A stretch of DNA of 64,000 bases from Candidatus Rokuibacteriota bacterium (GCA_003220535.1 QHSU01000059.1:1-64000); one strand, 5' to 3'; shown: positions 9,080 to 18,094, counted from the stretch's first letter. A program made the numbers and translations. Notes: generated from the sequence alone by a model not told the origin.

Positions 9080-9517
9080 ATGGGCGAGCCGGCCAGGCTT
9101 CAGCTGAAGGTGCGCCACTACGAAGTCGACCAGTACGGCCACGTCAACCACGCGCAGTACGTCCACTACCTCGAAGTGGCGCGCATCGAAGCGCTGGACG
9201 CGCTCGGCCTGTCGCTGGCGGAGATGCGGCGGCAGGGCTACCTGATTCTCGCGGCCGATCTGTTCGTCAAGTACCTGGCGCCCGCCCGGTCAGGCGACAC
9301 GCTCGACATCGTGACATACGTCCGTGAGGTCCGCGGCGCCCGGTCGATCTGGATCCAGGAAATCCGTGAAACGACCAGCCAACGGCTCCTGGTGACCGCC
9401 GAGGTGACCGGAGCCTTCGCGACCGAGGATGGCCGGCCGGCCCGGGTCCCGGCGAGCTTTCGCAAGAAGCTGTCGGCCCTCTGCGTTCCGGGCGCCGCGA
9501 TCGCTCAGGGGAAGTAG
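9080..9517 (+). CDS. acyl-CoA thioesterase, hotdog fold (4HBT/YbgC type)
   Basis: This 145-residue protein carries the YbgC-type signature YEVDQYGHVNHAQYVHYLE, with the catalytic Asp in the first helix region. The family hydrolyses acyl- or aroyl-CoA thioesters in the cytoplasm. The ATG at 9080 follows AGGAGAAAGG, which fixes the start; the larger open frame upstream is a shadow of the copper oxidase gene. It lies 17 bp after the oxidase and may be co-transcribed, although a functional link is not obvious. It faces the PhyH gene convergently. Confidence 0.88.
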   Translation: MGEPARLQLKVRHYEVDQYGHVNHAQYVHYLEVARIEALDALGLSLAEMRRQGYLILAADLFVKYLAPARSGDTLDIVTYVREVRGARSIWIQEIRETTSQRLLVTAEVTGAFATEDGRPARVPASFRKKLSALCVPGAAIAQGK

Positions 9518-9558
9518 CGAAGCTCGGGATCGGTGGCGGCACGAGCCACGGGACGTTT

Positions 9559-10302
9559 TCAGGCGGCCGCCAGCGCTGCACGAATCGCGTCGAACTCGAG
9601 CCAGATATCTCGAAGACAATCACGCCACCGATCACGATGCCCCTCGCGCTGCAGACGGTAATAGATGACGCGACGGACGTTCGGCGACGTGTTGCCCCCG
9701 ATATTGTGGCTGAGCATGTAGTGGGCGAGCAGGAGGTCTCCGGCCCGTCCGCGCACCTGTTCCGGCGCCGGCAGCGTGATGTCGGGAAGCCCGCGCGAAG
9801 GCAGGAGCGCGTCCGGTCCCCGGTCTCGGAAATACGCCTCGTGCGCTCGATGCGTGCCCGGCCAGACCCAGAGATTGCCGCCATTCTCGATCGTCTGATC
9901 GCTCAGCAGGAGGCCGGCGAGCATCGTGAAGGTTCCGGGGCGGCCGTCCGGCTCCGGTGGCGTCGCTCCATCGAGATGACCTCGTCCGGGACGATGCGGG
10001 TAGGGCGGGATGTTCAACGCTACCTGCGCCTGTCCCGGCACCTCCAGGCGACCTGGCCGGATGAGCTGCTCCGCCAGGTCGAACACCTCGCCGTCGCGCA
10101 GGAGACCGAGCAGAGGATGGCCCGGCTGTAACGCCGGCCAATAGAAATGATGACCGCGATGGCCTTCGGGCGGCGGCGTCTCGGCGATCAGATCGTCGAC
10201 CACCGTCATGGCCGCGCCGATCTCCCGTGGCGATAGGACCGCCGGGACCACGATGTAGCCGCGCTCGGCGAACTCGCGCTTGCTTTCGTCGGACAGAATC
10301 AT
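9559..10302 (-). CDS. phytanoyl-CoA dioxygenase (PhyH) family protein
   Basis: This 247-residue Fe(II)/2-oxoglutarate oxygenase has an iron-binding HxD in GRGHLDGATPP, and the distal His and 2-oxoglutarate-binding Arg in HNIGGNTSPNVRRVIYYR. NLWVWPGTH is also typical of PhyH enzymes. I place the start at the ATG at 10302 (MILSDESKREF), because the upstream in-frame extension is compositionally odd and runs into the preceding gene. It lies 25 bp downstream of the ATPase-cyclase gene on the same strand. The substrate cannot be read from sequence. Confidence 0.87.
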   Translation of the reverse strand: MILSDESKREFAERGYIVVPAVLSPREIGAAMTVVDDLIAETPPPEGHRGHHFYWPALQPGHPLLGLLRDGEVFDLAEQLIRPGRLEVPGQAQVALNIPPYPHRPGRGHLDGATPPEPDGRPGTFTMLAGLLLSDQTIENGGNLWVWPGTHRAHEAYFRDRGPDALLPSRGLPDITLPAPEQVRGRAGDLLLAHYMLSHNIGGNTSPNVRRVIYYRLQREGHRDRWRDCLRDIWLEFDAIRAALAAA

Positions 10303-10327
10303 GTGCGTCACTCTGGCGCTGTCGCCC

Positions 10328-12376
10328 TCAGAACTCGAGCCGGTGCAGCCGGACCCAGAGGTCCGGCTCTGTCCCGCCCTCCTTCTTGATGTTGATCTCA
10401 GGGGCACCGCCCGAGCCTGTCACGGGCGTGGTGCGCCACAAGGAGGGCCTCTCGGCGAGCTGCGCGCGGAATTCCTCGGTCACCCAGATCTGGCCGGGCT
10501 CCACGTGCGGCTCGACACGCGCGGCGCAGAGCACCGCGTCCCCGCCGGCGATGACCGGCATCCCATCGTTCGTCCTTCGGCGCGTCTGCACCTCGCCGTA
10601 GTGCAGCGCGATTCGAAGACGGGGCTGGCCCGGAGCGCGATACACCTCGTCCATGAGATGGCGGGCGACCTGCGCCAGGACGACGGGATCGTCGTGCACG
10701 ACCCACACCGTATCGCCGGCGGGGATCTCGGCGGCGATGGTCTCGCGGGCCCATTTCCTCATCGCCTGTTCCAGCGCCTGCCGGACGGCGGCGTCGACAC
10801 CCGCTCGCATCAGCCCGCCAAAGCCCTGGACGTCACCCGTCAGGACGCAGAGCGTTCGGGCGGTGACGGCGCGATCACCGCTCGGCGTCCCTCGCCAGGC
10901 TCGGCCATACCCGACGATGTTGACCGGGTCGATGCGGTGGAGATACTCGGGGTTCAGACGGCCGATCACGTCCGAGAGCACGGGATGCACGAGATAGCGC
11001 GTCGCGCGGGGCAGCACGCCGTCGGGCTCGAGGGTGCCTTCGCCCGGACGCAAGAATCGCTGGACCCATTGCCCCCTGACCAGGTCGTGATGAAGGTGGC
11101 CGAGAAGTCCGATCCGGTAGAGGGCACAGAACACGTGCTTCTCGTCGACCGCGCCGCCCTCGAGGTTGTGGTCGCGGAACAGCTCCTCGACCTCGTCGGG
11201 GGTGAGGATGTGTCCCGGGATCCGCCCGAGGAAGCGCTCGAGGTCCAGATCGGCGACGTAGGGAGCGATCTCGGTGAGGTATTCGCGGGCGATCTCGGTC
11301 GCCGCGAGATTCACCGCCTCTTTCACCCGGTGCTCGTGGCGTCGCTCCTCGGGCCGCAGCGCGGTGAGCCGCTCACCGATGGTCATCAGGTCCCGCGGCC
11401 GCAGCAACGTGTGCCGGCATACGTAGTCGAACGTGTCTTCCTCTTCGCCGGTGTAGACATGCGCGATCTTCGTCCGGCCGAGGAACGCCTCGATCGGATC
11501 GGCGCGCAGCCGCTCGGGCCGGACCATCTTGTCCGCCTTCTCCAGACGGATGTTGTTGACGAAGATCTCCCGGAGGCTCTCGATCGGATAGACGATATCG
11601 ACGGCGCTGCCCCGATACTGCTGCGCCATGACCGTGGTCTGCAGGCGCGCGTACGCTTCCTTCCGCACGGCGGCGAAGACCTTCAAGTGATGGTTGATGC
11701 GCCGGAGCTGATAGGCGACCTCGACGAGGCCCAGCTGCGCGAAGTACCATACGCTCGGTGACAGCGGGCCCGTCACGCTCGGGAGGCTGGTACGGCTCTC
11801 GATGTGCTTGTTGAAGTACTCGTCGACACCGTCGATGAAGATCGCGACCGGGGAATTCACGGCGCGCAGCCGCGGCAAGAGGTGGCCGTCGGTGTCAGCG
11901 GCGGCGCGCTGCAGGTCGCTGGGCGAGAAATCGAGGAGGCGAACGAAGTGGTCGATCACGCCGTGCAGCCGCTCGTCGGCCATCAGGCCCGTCAGCTTCG
12001 CGGTGACCCTGAGGTCCTCGGCCCGGCCGAGATGCTTGAGCGTCGCCGCGGCGATCGCCGTGAGCCAGAGCTTCGACCACGGCAGGGACGATGCGGCGAA
12101 GAAGGTGAGCGCCTCCTTGCCGAAGATCTTGTCGCCGATCGGCTTGTCCAGGAGAGTCCCCGTTGGGAGGCACACCGCCCGTCCCGCCCGCTGGTACAGG
12201 ATGCGCTTGGCCTTGAGGAGGAGCGTCTTCCCGAAGCCCTTGGTGCCGATGACGATGAACTTGTCGTCGCGATCCAGATTCAGAAAGCTGTCGATCTCCG
12301 GCGTACGATGCAGGAGGGCGTCGTCGAAATCTTCGGCGACGCGGATGTCGTCGGCGTCCACGGTCCAGGCGCGCAT
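10328..12376 (-). CDS. P-loop ATPase with C-terminal class III cyclase-like domain
   Basis: The 682-residue product has a Walker A motif GTKGFGKT (44-51) and Walker B VAIFIDGVDE (177-186). The arrangement recalls the Sll1717-like P-loop ATPases of signalling and defence systems. Residues from about 508 resemble a class III nucleotide cyclase: TGDVQGF and PAGD keep the two metal-binding Asp residues, and CAARVEPHVEPGQIWV matches the late conserved strand. The base-selecting Lys and transition-state Asn are missing, so it is probably a nucleotide sensor or a dead cyclase. The ATG at 12376 has GGAG 6 bases upstream. It is divergent from an LLM gene and likely co-transcribed with the PhyH gene. 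Confidence 0.8.
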   Translation of the reverse strand: MRAWTVDADDIRVAEDFDDALLHRTPEIDSFLNLDRDDKFIVIGTKGFGKTLLLKAKRILYQRAGRAVCLPTGTLLDKPIGDKIFGKEALTFFAASSLPWSKLWLTAIAAATLKHLGRAEDLRVTAKLTGLMADERLHGVIDHFVRLLDFSPSDLQRAAADTDGHLLPRLRAVNSPVAIFIDGVDEYFNKHIESRTSLPSVTGPLSPSVWYFAQLGLVEVAYQLRRINHHLKVFAAVRKEAYARLQTTVMAQQYRGSAVDIVYPIESLREIFVNNIRLEKADKMVRPERLRADPIEAFLGRTKIAHVYTGEEEDTFDYVCRHTLLRPRDLMTIGERLTALRPEERRHEHRVKEAVNLAATEIAREYLTEIAPYVADLDLERFLGRIPGHILTPDEVEELFRDHNLEGGAVDEKHVFCALYRIGLLGHLHHDLVRGQWVQRFLRPGEGTLEPDGVLPRATRYLVHPVLSDVIGRLNPEYLHRIDPVNIVGYGRAWRGTPSGDRAVTARTLCVLTGDVQGFGGLMRAGVDAAVRQALEQAMRKWARETIAAEIPAGDTVWVVHDDPVVLAQVARHLMDEVYRAPGQPRLRIALHYGEVQTRRRTNDGMPVIAGGDAVLCAARVEPHVEPGQIWVTEEFRAQLAERPSLWRTTPVTGSGGAPEINIKKEGGTEPDLWVRLHRLEF

Positions 12377-12412
12377 AGAGGCTCCGAGGCGTAGAGGATA
12401 GTCCAGGTCAGC

Positions 12413-13225
12413 GTGATCATGAAGACGGACTTGCTCCTCATCCCGATGAGCGCCCGCTACCGCGACATGCGCGCCGCCGCGGTCGCGGCCGAAGAGGCGG
12501 GCTTCGACGGGGTCTGGACCTGGGATCACCTGCGCGATCCCGACGCTGATTCCGGCCCCGGCGTGCCGGAGGCGTGGACCGTCCTGACGGCACTGGCCGA
12601 GGCGACCCGGCGGATCTCGCTCGGGCCGCTCGTCCTCAACGTGGCGAACCGCCACCCCGGACTCCTGGCCAATATGGCGGCGACGCTCCAGGCGGTCTCG
12701 GGCGGCCGGCTCCTCCTCGGGATCGGCGCCGGCGGGAGCCGCCGGACGCCCTACGCCGCCGAGCAGCAGGCGCTCGGGCTGTCCGTCGACCGCGACGAGG
12801 TGCGCGCCGGGCGCGTCGTCGCGGCGATCGAGCTCATGCGCCGGCTCTGGTCGGGGCACTCGGGGTTCTTGAAGCCCGAGCCCCCGCCGCCGATCATCGT
12901 CGGCGGCTTCGGCCCGCGCATGGCGGGCATCGCCGGCCGACATGGCGATGGCTTCAACACGCAGGCGATGCATCCCCGCCTCGGCGACCTCGCGCGTCTG
13001 GCGCGCGACGAGCACACGAAGTCGGGACGGGACGCCGCCCACTTCATCGTCACAGTGTTCGCCGGACTGGACGAGCGCTGGCTCCGCTCGGACTCACGCG
13101 CCCGGCAGACCCTCGACCGCGCCGGCGTCGAGCGGCTGATCCTACTCGTCGAACCCCCATTCGATCCGGAAGAAATCCGGGCAGCCGGCCGCCTGCTCGC
13201 CGGGACCGGCGGCGACGCGCGCTAG
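12413..13225 (+). CDS. LLM class flavin-dependent (probably F420) oxidoreductase
   Basis: This 270-residue luciferase-like TIM-barrel protein has GVWTWDHL, LGIGAGGSR and IIVGGFGPRMAGIAGRHGDG, which are typical of F420-dependent members. It probably reduces or oxidises a small organic substrate with F420 or FMN. The GTG at 12413 and an in-frame ATG at 12419 are both possible starts. Only 36 bp separate it from the divergently transcribed ATPase-cyclase gene, so the two promoters must overlap. Confidence 0.88.
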   Translation: MIMKTDLLLIPMSARYRDMRAAAVAAEEAGFDGVWTWDHLRDPDADSGPGVPEAWTVLTALAEATRRISLGPLVLNVANRHPGLLANMAATLQAVSGGRLLLGIGAGGSRRTPYAAEQQALGLSVDRDEVRAGRVVAAIELMRRLWSGHSGFLKPEPPPPIIVGGFGPRMAGIAGRHGDGFNTQAMHPRLGDLARLARDEHTKSGRDAAHFIVTVFAGLDERWLRSDSRARQTLDRAGVERLILLVEPPFDPEEIRAAGRLLAGTGGDAR

Positions 13226-13334
13226 GGCCGTCCTCAGCCCGGACTCTTGACGCGCCTCGGGCGAGAGTCGGGCGGGTGGCGCAGGGCACGGCCCCGCCGG
13301 CCTCACGCGGCCTGAAGCCCTGACTACGAACGGG

Positions 13335-14273
13335 TCAGCGCGCAGCCTGCGGACGGTTGCGCCGCACGGCCTCCGGGTGAGTAGAGTCGGCGCCCATATA
13401 GATACCCTTTTCCCAGGAGCGCTTGAGCGGATCGCGCACGTTGAGGCGCATGCGCCCGATCCCGTGGATCTCGAAGTCCGCCACCTCGCCGTCCTGCAGC
13501 GGGCCCAGCCCCTCGTGGTTCGTGCCGCACGCGATGAGGTCGCCCGAGTTGAGCGTCATGATCGTCGTCGCGAACTCGACGAGCTCCGGGACCAGGTGCT
13601 CCATGTCGTCCGTGTTGTAGTTGTGCCGGAGCTGGCCGTCCACCCAGAACTGCACGTGGACGTCGTTGGGATTCGGGATCTCGTCGATCGTGGCGATGCA
13701 GGGACCGATCGGCGCGAACGTGTCGAACGACTTGCCGAGCCAGCTGCCGGCCTTCCACGTCCGTCGGCCCTCGCCGCGCGCCGACACGTCGATCATGCCG
13801 GTGTAGCCGAAGACGGCGGTGCGCCAGTCGTCGCGCTTGACCGCCTTGGCCGGGCCCTTGATGACGAGCGCCAGCTCGGCCTCGTGCATGAAGATCCACG
13901 GCTCGGTGAACTCCGGCAACACGATTGTGTCGTCCGGACCGATCACCGCGTCCGAGCTCTTCAGGAACATGTTGAGGGGCCGGGCCTCGAGCGCGCCGTG
14001 CTCCCAATAATTCGCGATGCAGGCCAGGATCTTGCCCGGCCGCGGCAGCGGCGGGCGCAGCCGGACCTCGGACGCCGGCAGCGCTCTGCCCTCGCGGGCC
14101 AGCCGCTCCAGGCCGGGGCGCAGCCGGTCGAAATTGTCGATGATGCCGGTCATCGTCGCCTGGGGCGTGGCGCCGGCGGGTACCGCGTCGGCGATGCTCA
14201 CCACGCCTCGATCGGTGAACAGGCCCGGCAAGAGATCAGGCTTCCCGGTGATCTGAAACGTGACAAGCTTCAC
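13335..14273 (-). CDS. fumarylacetoacetate hydrolase (FAH) family protein
   Basis: This 312-residue protein has the FAH C-terminal fold, with PGKILACIANYWEHG, the metal-binding HEAELALVIKG segment and FGYTGMIDVSARG. Family members cleave C-C bonds of acylpyruvates or hydrate 2-oxo-dienoates in aromatic catabolism. The start is GTG at 14273, supported by AGGAGG 6 bases upstream. It lies 46 bp downstream of a truncated SDR gene on the same strand and converges with the LLM gene across about 110 bp that I could not assign. Confidence 0.88.
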   Translation of the reverse strand: MKLVTFQITGKPDLLPGLFTDRGVVSIADAVPAGATPQATMTGIIDNFDRLRPGLERLAREGRALPASEVRLRPPLPRPGKILACIANYWEHGALEARPLNMFLKSSDAVIGPDDTIVLPEFTEPWIFMHEAELALVIKGPAKAVKRDDWRTAVFGYTGMIDVSARGEGRRTWKAGSWLGKSFDTFAPIGPCIATIDEIPNPNDVHVQFWVDGQLRHNYNTDDMEHLVPELVEFATTIMTLNSGDLIACGTNHEGLGPLQDGEVADFEIHGIGRMRLNVRDPLKRSWEKGIYMGADSTHPEAVRRNRPQAAR

Positions 14274-14319
14274 GATTCCCTCCTGGCGGTGCGCGGATCG
14301 AGCGTCAGCGCGGGCGCCG

Positions 14320-14751
14320 TCACGGGTTCCTCATCCACAGCGTCACGCCGCTCACGGCCGCGGCGGCGTCGCTGACCAGGAACAGGAACGGCGCCACGAC
14401 GTCGCCGGGTTTCCCCAGCGGCCGTCCGGCACGCGCGATCGTGGCGGCGATCTCCTCGGGCGTGTTGGCGTTGCGCATCAGCGGGGTATCGGTGAGTCCC
14501 GGCGCGATGCAATTGACGGTCACGCCGTGGTCGAAGACCTCGAGCGACACCGAGGCGCTGAACGCCATGAGGCCGGCCTTGGAGGCGGCGTACGCCGAGC
14601 TGCGCGCCGCACCGCGGACGCCGAGCCCGCTCGCGATGCTCACGATGCGGCCGTAGCGCTGCCCGGTCATGTGCGGTAGCGCGAAGTGCGTGCACAGGAA
14701 CGCGCTCTTCAGATTGGCGTCGAGGGTCTCGTCCCACTCGGCCGCTGTCAT
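14320..14751 (-). pseudogene. 5'-truncated SDR oxidoreductase
   Basis: The 143-residue frame encodes only the C-terminal part of an SDR. It has LDANLKSAFLC, RIVSIASGLG with the catalytic Ser, SAYAASKAG with the catalytic Tyr and Lys, and NCIAPGLTDTPLM. The N-terminal Rossmann motif TGxxxGIG and the NNAG motif are absent. SDR-like sequence starts around the YRRATVADMTAAEWDE region near 14800; upstream the frame becomes unrelated. The break probably reflects a deletion or rearrangement. If it is translated from the ATG at 14751, it cannot bind NAD(P) normally. Confidence 0.7.
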
Positions 14752-14907
14752 GTCCGCCACCGTCGCCCGACGATAGGCATGGCGCGCGAAGAAATAGCGC
14801 TGTGCGGCCGCCAGTGTCAAGGGCCATATATTCGCTGTAGACTGAACCCCTCGATCGGCGTATATCCCAGGCGAAAGAAGGGGCGACGAGCCTCGGAGGG
14901 CGGAAAG

Positions 14908-15264
14908 ATGATTCAGGCCATTGGGATCGACCATCTCGTGCTCCACGTCACTGACGTCCAGCGCGCCAAGAAGTTCTACACCGAGACCCTGGGCATGACC
15001 GTCTACCGAGAGAACGACCGGCAAGTGTTCCTGCATGCCGGTCAGCAGGGGGTGGCGCTGTTCAAAAAGCAGGGTGACGCGCCCCTGACGACGGGCCATG
15101 ACCTCAACCATCTTGCCCTGAGCGTCGCGACCGGCACGTACGAGGCGCTCAAAGCCGATCTGGAGAAGCACGGAGTGGCCGTGAGCGGCCGCCCGGGGGA
15201 AGACCGGTGCATTTACTTCGAAGACCCTGACGGGCATCGCCTCCAGTTGATGGTCCGCTCGTGA
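14908..15264 (+). CDS. VOC family protein (glyoxalase/extradiol dioxygenase fold)
   Basis: The 118-residue single VOC module begins with IDHLVLHVTD and includes LNHLALSV and CIYFEDPDGHRLQLM. These supply the two His and the Glu that normally bind the metal. Members act as isomerases, glyoxalases or dioxygenases. The ATG at 14908 follows GGAGGGCGGAAAG. It heads a likely three-gene operon with an amidohydrolase (31 bp downstream) and a second VOC protein, suggesting a degradation pathway for a small organic acid. Confidence 0.88.
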   Translation: MIQAIGIDHLVLHVTDVQRAKKFYTETLGMTVYRENDRQVFLHAGQQGVALFKKQGDAPLTTGHDLNHLALSVATGTYEALKADLEKHGVAVSGRPGEDRCIYFEDPDGHRLQLMVRS

Positions 15265-15295
15265 TCCGGGTGAACGCCGAACGAAGGAGGAGCGC

Positions 15296-16441
15296 ATGAG
15301 AGCCGGCTTGAGCGCGTGGGACGCCGATACGCACGTCAACCCTGCCGCCGAAGTCCTGGAGCGGTACGTCGACCCGAGCTTCCGGCCGCGCCTGGCCGAG
15401 CTGGCCCAGCACCGACACGCCACCGGCCAGATCGGAGGCACCCCGGGTACCCATCAATACCGCGTGGGCACCAAGTTCTACCGGCGCGTCCTCGGCGAGG
15501 CGAGCGCTCATGAGACGTTCACCGGGCGAGGCACGAACTGGCGCGGGACGAGACAACCGAGGCCAGGGGTGCAGGACGATCAGGCCGAGAATCGCATCAA
15601 GGACATGGACGACGAAGGGACCGACGCGCACCTCCTGATCCCGACATCCTGGGTCAGTGTCGTGGGTCTTCCGGACGTCGACCTGGAGGTCGGGTTGATT
15701 CGCGCCTATCACCGCCACGCAGCGGACTTCTGCGGGCAGTTTCCGGCGCGCCTCAAGACGATGATCGTGGCGTCGACCCGCAACGTGGACGAGGCCGTGC
15801 GCGAGATCCGCCAGTGGGGGACCTCCAAGTGGGCGGTGGCGGTCTGGCCCTTGCTCGCCAAGGACATTCCCGTGGACCACCCCGACCTGGAACCCATCTG
15901 GAAGGCCGCCCAGGAACATGACCTGGCGGTCATGCACCACAGCCTGACCTGGAACCCCCCGTACTTTCCTGGCTACCAGGACCTCTGGGACAACATCTTC
16001 CTGGGTCGCCTCGCCTCCCACCCGTGGGGCGGCATGCGGTTCATGGCCGCCTTCATCGGCGCCGGGATCATGGACCGTTACCCCAGCTTGCGCATGGGTA
16101 TCCTCGAATGCGGCTCCGGCTGGCTTCCCTTCTGGGCCAAGCGCATGGACGAGCAAGCCGTGTACGTCGGAGGCATCGCCCCGCTCAAGCACGCCCCCAG
16201 CGAGTACATGACCAGCGGGCGGTTCTTCTGCAGCATCGAGCAGCACGAGGGCGAGGACATGTTCAACTACGTCAGGAGCGTCCTTGGCGACGACGTCCTG
16301 ATGTACGCCTCGGACTACCCGCACTCGGAGTGTCAGTTCCCGAACTCCGTGGACAACATCCTCAAGTGGTCGAGCCTCAAGCCGGACACGAAGAAGAAGC
16401 TCCTGTGGGACAATGCGGCCAGGTTTTACAAGCAGACCTGA
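15296..16441 (+). CDS. amidohydrolase family protein (metal-dependent hydrolase, amidohydrolase_2 type)
   Basis: This 381-residue TIM-barrel protein starts with WDADTHVNP; the second position of the usual N-terminal HxH is occupied by a DTH arrangement common in the group. Further motifs include MIVASTRN, AVMHHSLTW, MGILECGSGW and YASDYPHSEC, the last carrying the late Asp. Such proteins often decarboxylate or hydrolyse aromatic or lactone intermediates. The ATG follows AAGGAGGAGCGC. It is flanked by two VOC genes at short distances and probably functions with them. Confidence 0.85.
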   Translation: MRAGLSAWDADTHVNPAAEVLERYVDPSFRPRLAELAQHRHATGQIGGTPGTHQYRVGTKFYRRVLGEASAHETFTGRGTNWRGTRQPRPGVQDDQAENRIKDMDDEGTDAHLLIPTSWVSVVGLPDVDLEVGLIRAYHRHAADFCGQFPARLKTMIVASTRNVDEAVREIRQWGTSKWAVAVWPLLAKDIPVDHPDLEPIWKAAQEHDLAVMHHSLTWNPPYFPGYQDLWDNIFLGRLASHPWGGMRFMAAFIGAGIMDRYPSLRMGILECGSGWLPFWAKRMDEQAVYVGGIAPLKHAPSEYMTSGRFFCSIEQHEGEDMFNYVRSVLGDDVLMYASDYPHSECQFPNSVDNILKWSSLKPDTKKKLLWDNAARFYKQT

Positions 16442-16473
16442 GCGGCGCCCGAGAACGGGACTGGGGGTGACAC

Positions 16474-16980
16474 ATGGCTGAGATCAGCGGGTTGGGCCAC
16501 GTCGGACTCTTCTGCAACGACCTGCCGAAGATGCGCGACTTCTACGCCCGGGTCCTGGGTCTCACGATCAGCGACGAGGACGCGGCGCGGGGCATCTGCT
16601 TTCTGAGCGCGGCGCCCGACGCCGAGCATCACGAGCTCGCTCTCGTCCAGGCGAAGGATCCGGCGCAGAAGACGCACAACGTCCAGCAGGTCTCGTTCAA
16701 GGTGAAGAGACTGGACGATGTCCGGAGCTTCTACCATCGGCTCCAGCAGGAAGGCATGAAGATCGACCGGACGGTCACGCACGGGATCGCCTGCAGCGTC
16801 TACTTCTACGACCCCGAGGACAACCGCGTCGAGCTCTACTACACGACCCCCTACCAGGTGCGCCAGCCGTTCGGGGAGCATATCGATCTCGACAAACCCG
16901 ACGCCGAGCTGATGGCCTTCGCCAAATCCTTCGAGGAGATCAAGGGGCCGCCCCGCGGCGCGCAGCAGCCCGTGGCGTGA
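16474..16980 (+). CDS. VOC family protein (extradiol dioxygenase-like)
   Basis: The 168-residue product has ISGLGHVGLFCNDLPKMRDF at the N-terminus, which carries the first metal His. QQVSFKV lies at the second metal-site strand, and YFYDPEDNRVELYY carries the Glu. The second position has Val-Ser rather than His in my reading, so full metal binding is uncertain. It closes the VOC-amidohydrolase-VOC operon, 32 bp after the amidohydrolase. A perfect hairpin lies 34 bp after its stop. Confidence 0.85.
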   Translation: MAEISGLGHVGLFCNDLPKMRDFYARVLGLTISDEDAARGICFLSAAPDAEHHELALVQAKDPAQKTHNVQQVSFKVKRLDDVRSFYHRLQQEGMKIDRTVTHGIACSVYFYDPEDNRVELYYTTPYQVRQPFGEHIDLDKPDAELMAFAKSFEEIKGPPRGAQQPVA

Positions 16981-17013
16981 GGGCCGCCGGCCGGCGGTGA
17001 CGCTCGTGCGCTC

Positions 17014-17037
17014 GGCCCGAGAAATAATTCTCGGGCC
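17014..17037. promoter_or_regulatory. perfect 10-bp hairpin between the VOC operon and the ECF sigma gene
   Basis: GGCCCGAGAA and TTCTCGGGCC flank a four-base ATAA loop, making a perfect palindromic stem. It lies 33 bp after the VOC stop and 14 bp before the proposed TTG start of the sigma factor. There is no T-run, so it could be a terminator of the upstream operon, an operator, or a structure affecting sigma-factor translation. Confidence 0.5.
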
Positions 17038-17051
17038 TCGCCCGTACTCTC

Positions 17052-17660
17052 TTGGCAGACGGCGAGGAGCGTGCGGTCATAGAGACCGGCCATGCGGCGG
17101 CCCAGGGCTCGGATGCGGACAACCAGCAAGCAGAGCTTGACCTTGCGCGTCGCGCCCGCCGCGGCGATGCGGAAGCGTTCGACCAGCTCGTGCTCCGCTT
17201 TCAACGCCCGGTCTATCGCTTCTGCTGGCGACTACTCCGGTCCCCCGACGCCGAGGATCTCGCCCAGGACACGTTCGTCCGGGCCTTCGTCCACTTCGAG
17301 CGGTTCGATCCCGAGCGACCCGTCCTGCCGTGGCTCATCGCCATCGCCCGTCGGCTTTGCCTCGACCTGCTGCGGCGGAGGAAGGTAGTCGCGAGGATGG
17401 AGACGGTGCCGGTGATCGCCCACCCCGCGCCAGGCCCGGAGGGCGAGGCCTCGCTGCGAGAGCAACTGTCTCGGGTGGAGCGGGCCCTCGCCCACCTCGA
17501 CGACGGGCCGAGGGAGGCTATCGTCCTCTTCCACCTCGAGGAGATGTCGTACCGGGACATCGCGGCCGCCCTCGAGGTTCCGATGGGCACGGTGATGACC
17601 TGGCTCCATCGCGGCCGCGCGCAACTCAGGAAGGCGCTGGAAGGCGTGCCCACCGCATGA
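17052..17660 (+). CDS. ECF RNA polymerase sigma factor
   Basis: The 202-residue product has region 2 (about residues 38-84, with DAEDLAQDTFVRAF) and region 4 (about 143-196, with EMSYRDIAAALEVPMGTVMTWLHRGRAQL). This makes a standard extracytoplasmic-function sigma factor. The start is uncertain: TTG at 17052 is the only good initiation codon before the domain in this frame. Its stop overlaps the ATG of the next gene (ATGA). The partners suggest control of an envelope function. Confidence 0.88.
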   Translation: MADGEERAVIETGHAAAQGSDADNQQAELDLARRARRGDAEAFDQLVLRFQRPVYRFCWRLLRSPDAEDLAQDTFVRAFVHFERFDPERPVLPWLIAIARRLCLDLLRRRKVVARMETVPVIAHPAPGPEGEASLREQLSRVERALAHLDDGPREAIVLFHLEEMSYRDIAAALEVPMGTVMTWLHRGRAQLRKALEGVPTA

Positions 17661-18052
17661 GCCAGCTTCCCGACGAGAACGGTCGACTCGTCAGCCTGCT
17701 CCGAGCGCTTCAGGCACCCGAGCCTCCTTCCGACTTTCGTGCCGGTGCTCGTCACCGATATCTCGAGGCGATCGAGGCACGCTACCGGCGAGAGGTCTTC
17801 GCGGGCCTCGTGGCCGCTCTCCTCGGTCTCGTCCTGGTCGTGGCCCTGCTGGTTCCCGCCGTCGAGCCGGCCCTCTTCGTCGCGTGGCTTGCCGAGGCAA
17901 CGGCTGACGTCGCGAGGTGGGCGACGGGCATGGGCGTCGTCCTCTCGCTCGTTCCGCTGGTCGTCTGGACCTCGGCCGCGCTGGGCTTCGCCGCGTCCGT
18001 TCTGTCACTGGTCCTCCTCGGCCGGGCGCGAGCGCTGGCGCTCGTGAAATAA
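17657..18052 (+). CDS. small membrane protein, candidate anti-sigma factor
   Basis: This 131-residue protein has a soluble N-terminus of about 45 residues followed by two or three hydrophobic helices (around 47-68, 70-85 and 92-125). It begins inside the stop codon of the ECF sigma gene, the usual position of an anti-sigma factor. I see no zinc-binding anti-sigma motif (HxxxCxxC), so the assignment rests on context and topology. It may hold the sigma factor at the membrane until a signal arrives. Confidence 0.6.
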   Translation: MSQLPDENGRLVSLLRALQAPEPPSDFRAGARHRYLEAIEARYRREVFAGLVAALLGLVLVVALLVPAVEPALFVAWLAEATADVARWATGMGVVLSLVPLVVWTSAALGFAASVLSLVLLGRARALALVK

Positions 18053-18094
18053 GCCGGGCGCTCGACCGTACTCCCGGGCGAAGGGAGATCGGAC

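Noticed and set aside
10280..11761. 493-codon plus-strand frame
   Set aside because: It is antisense to the P-loop ATPase gene, which has Walker motifs and a good start; the plus frame is low-complexity.
10328..12376. a complete anti-phage defence island
   Set aside because: The ATPase-cyclase has a defence-like architecture, but its neighbours are ordinary metabolic genes and no effector or restriction gene is present.
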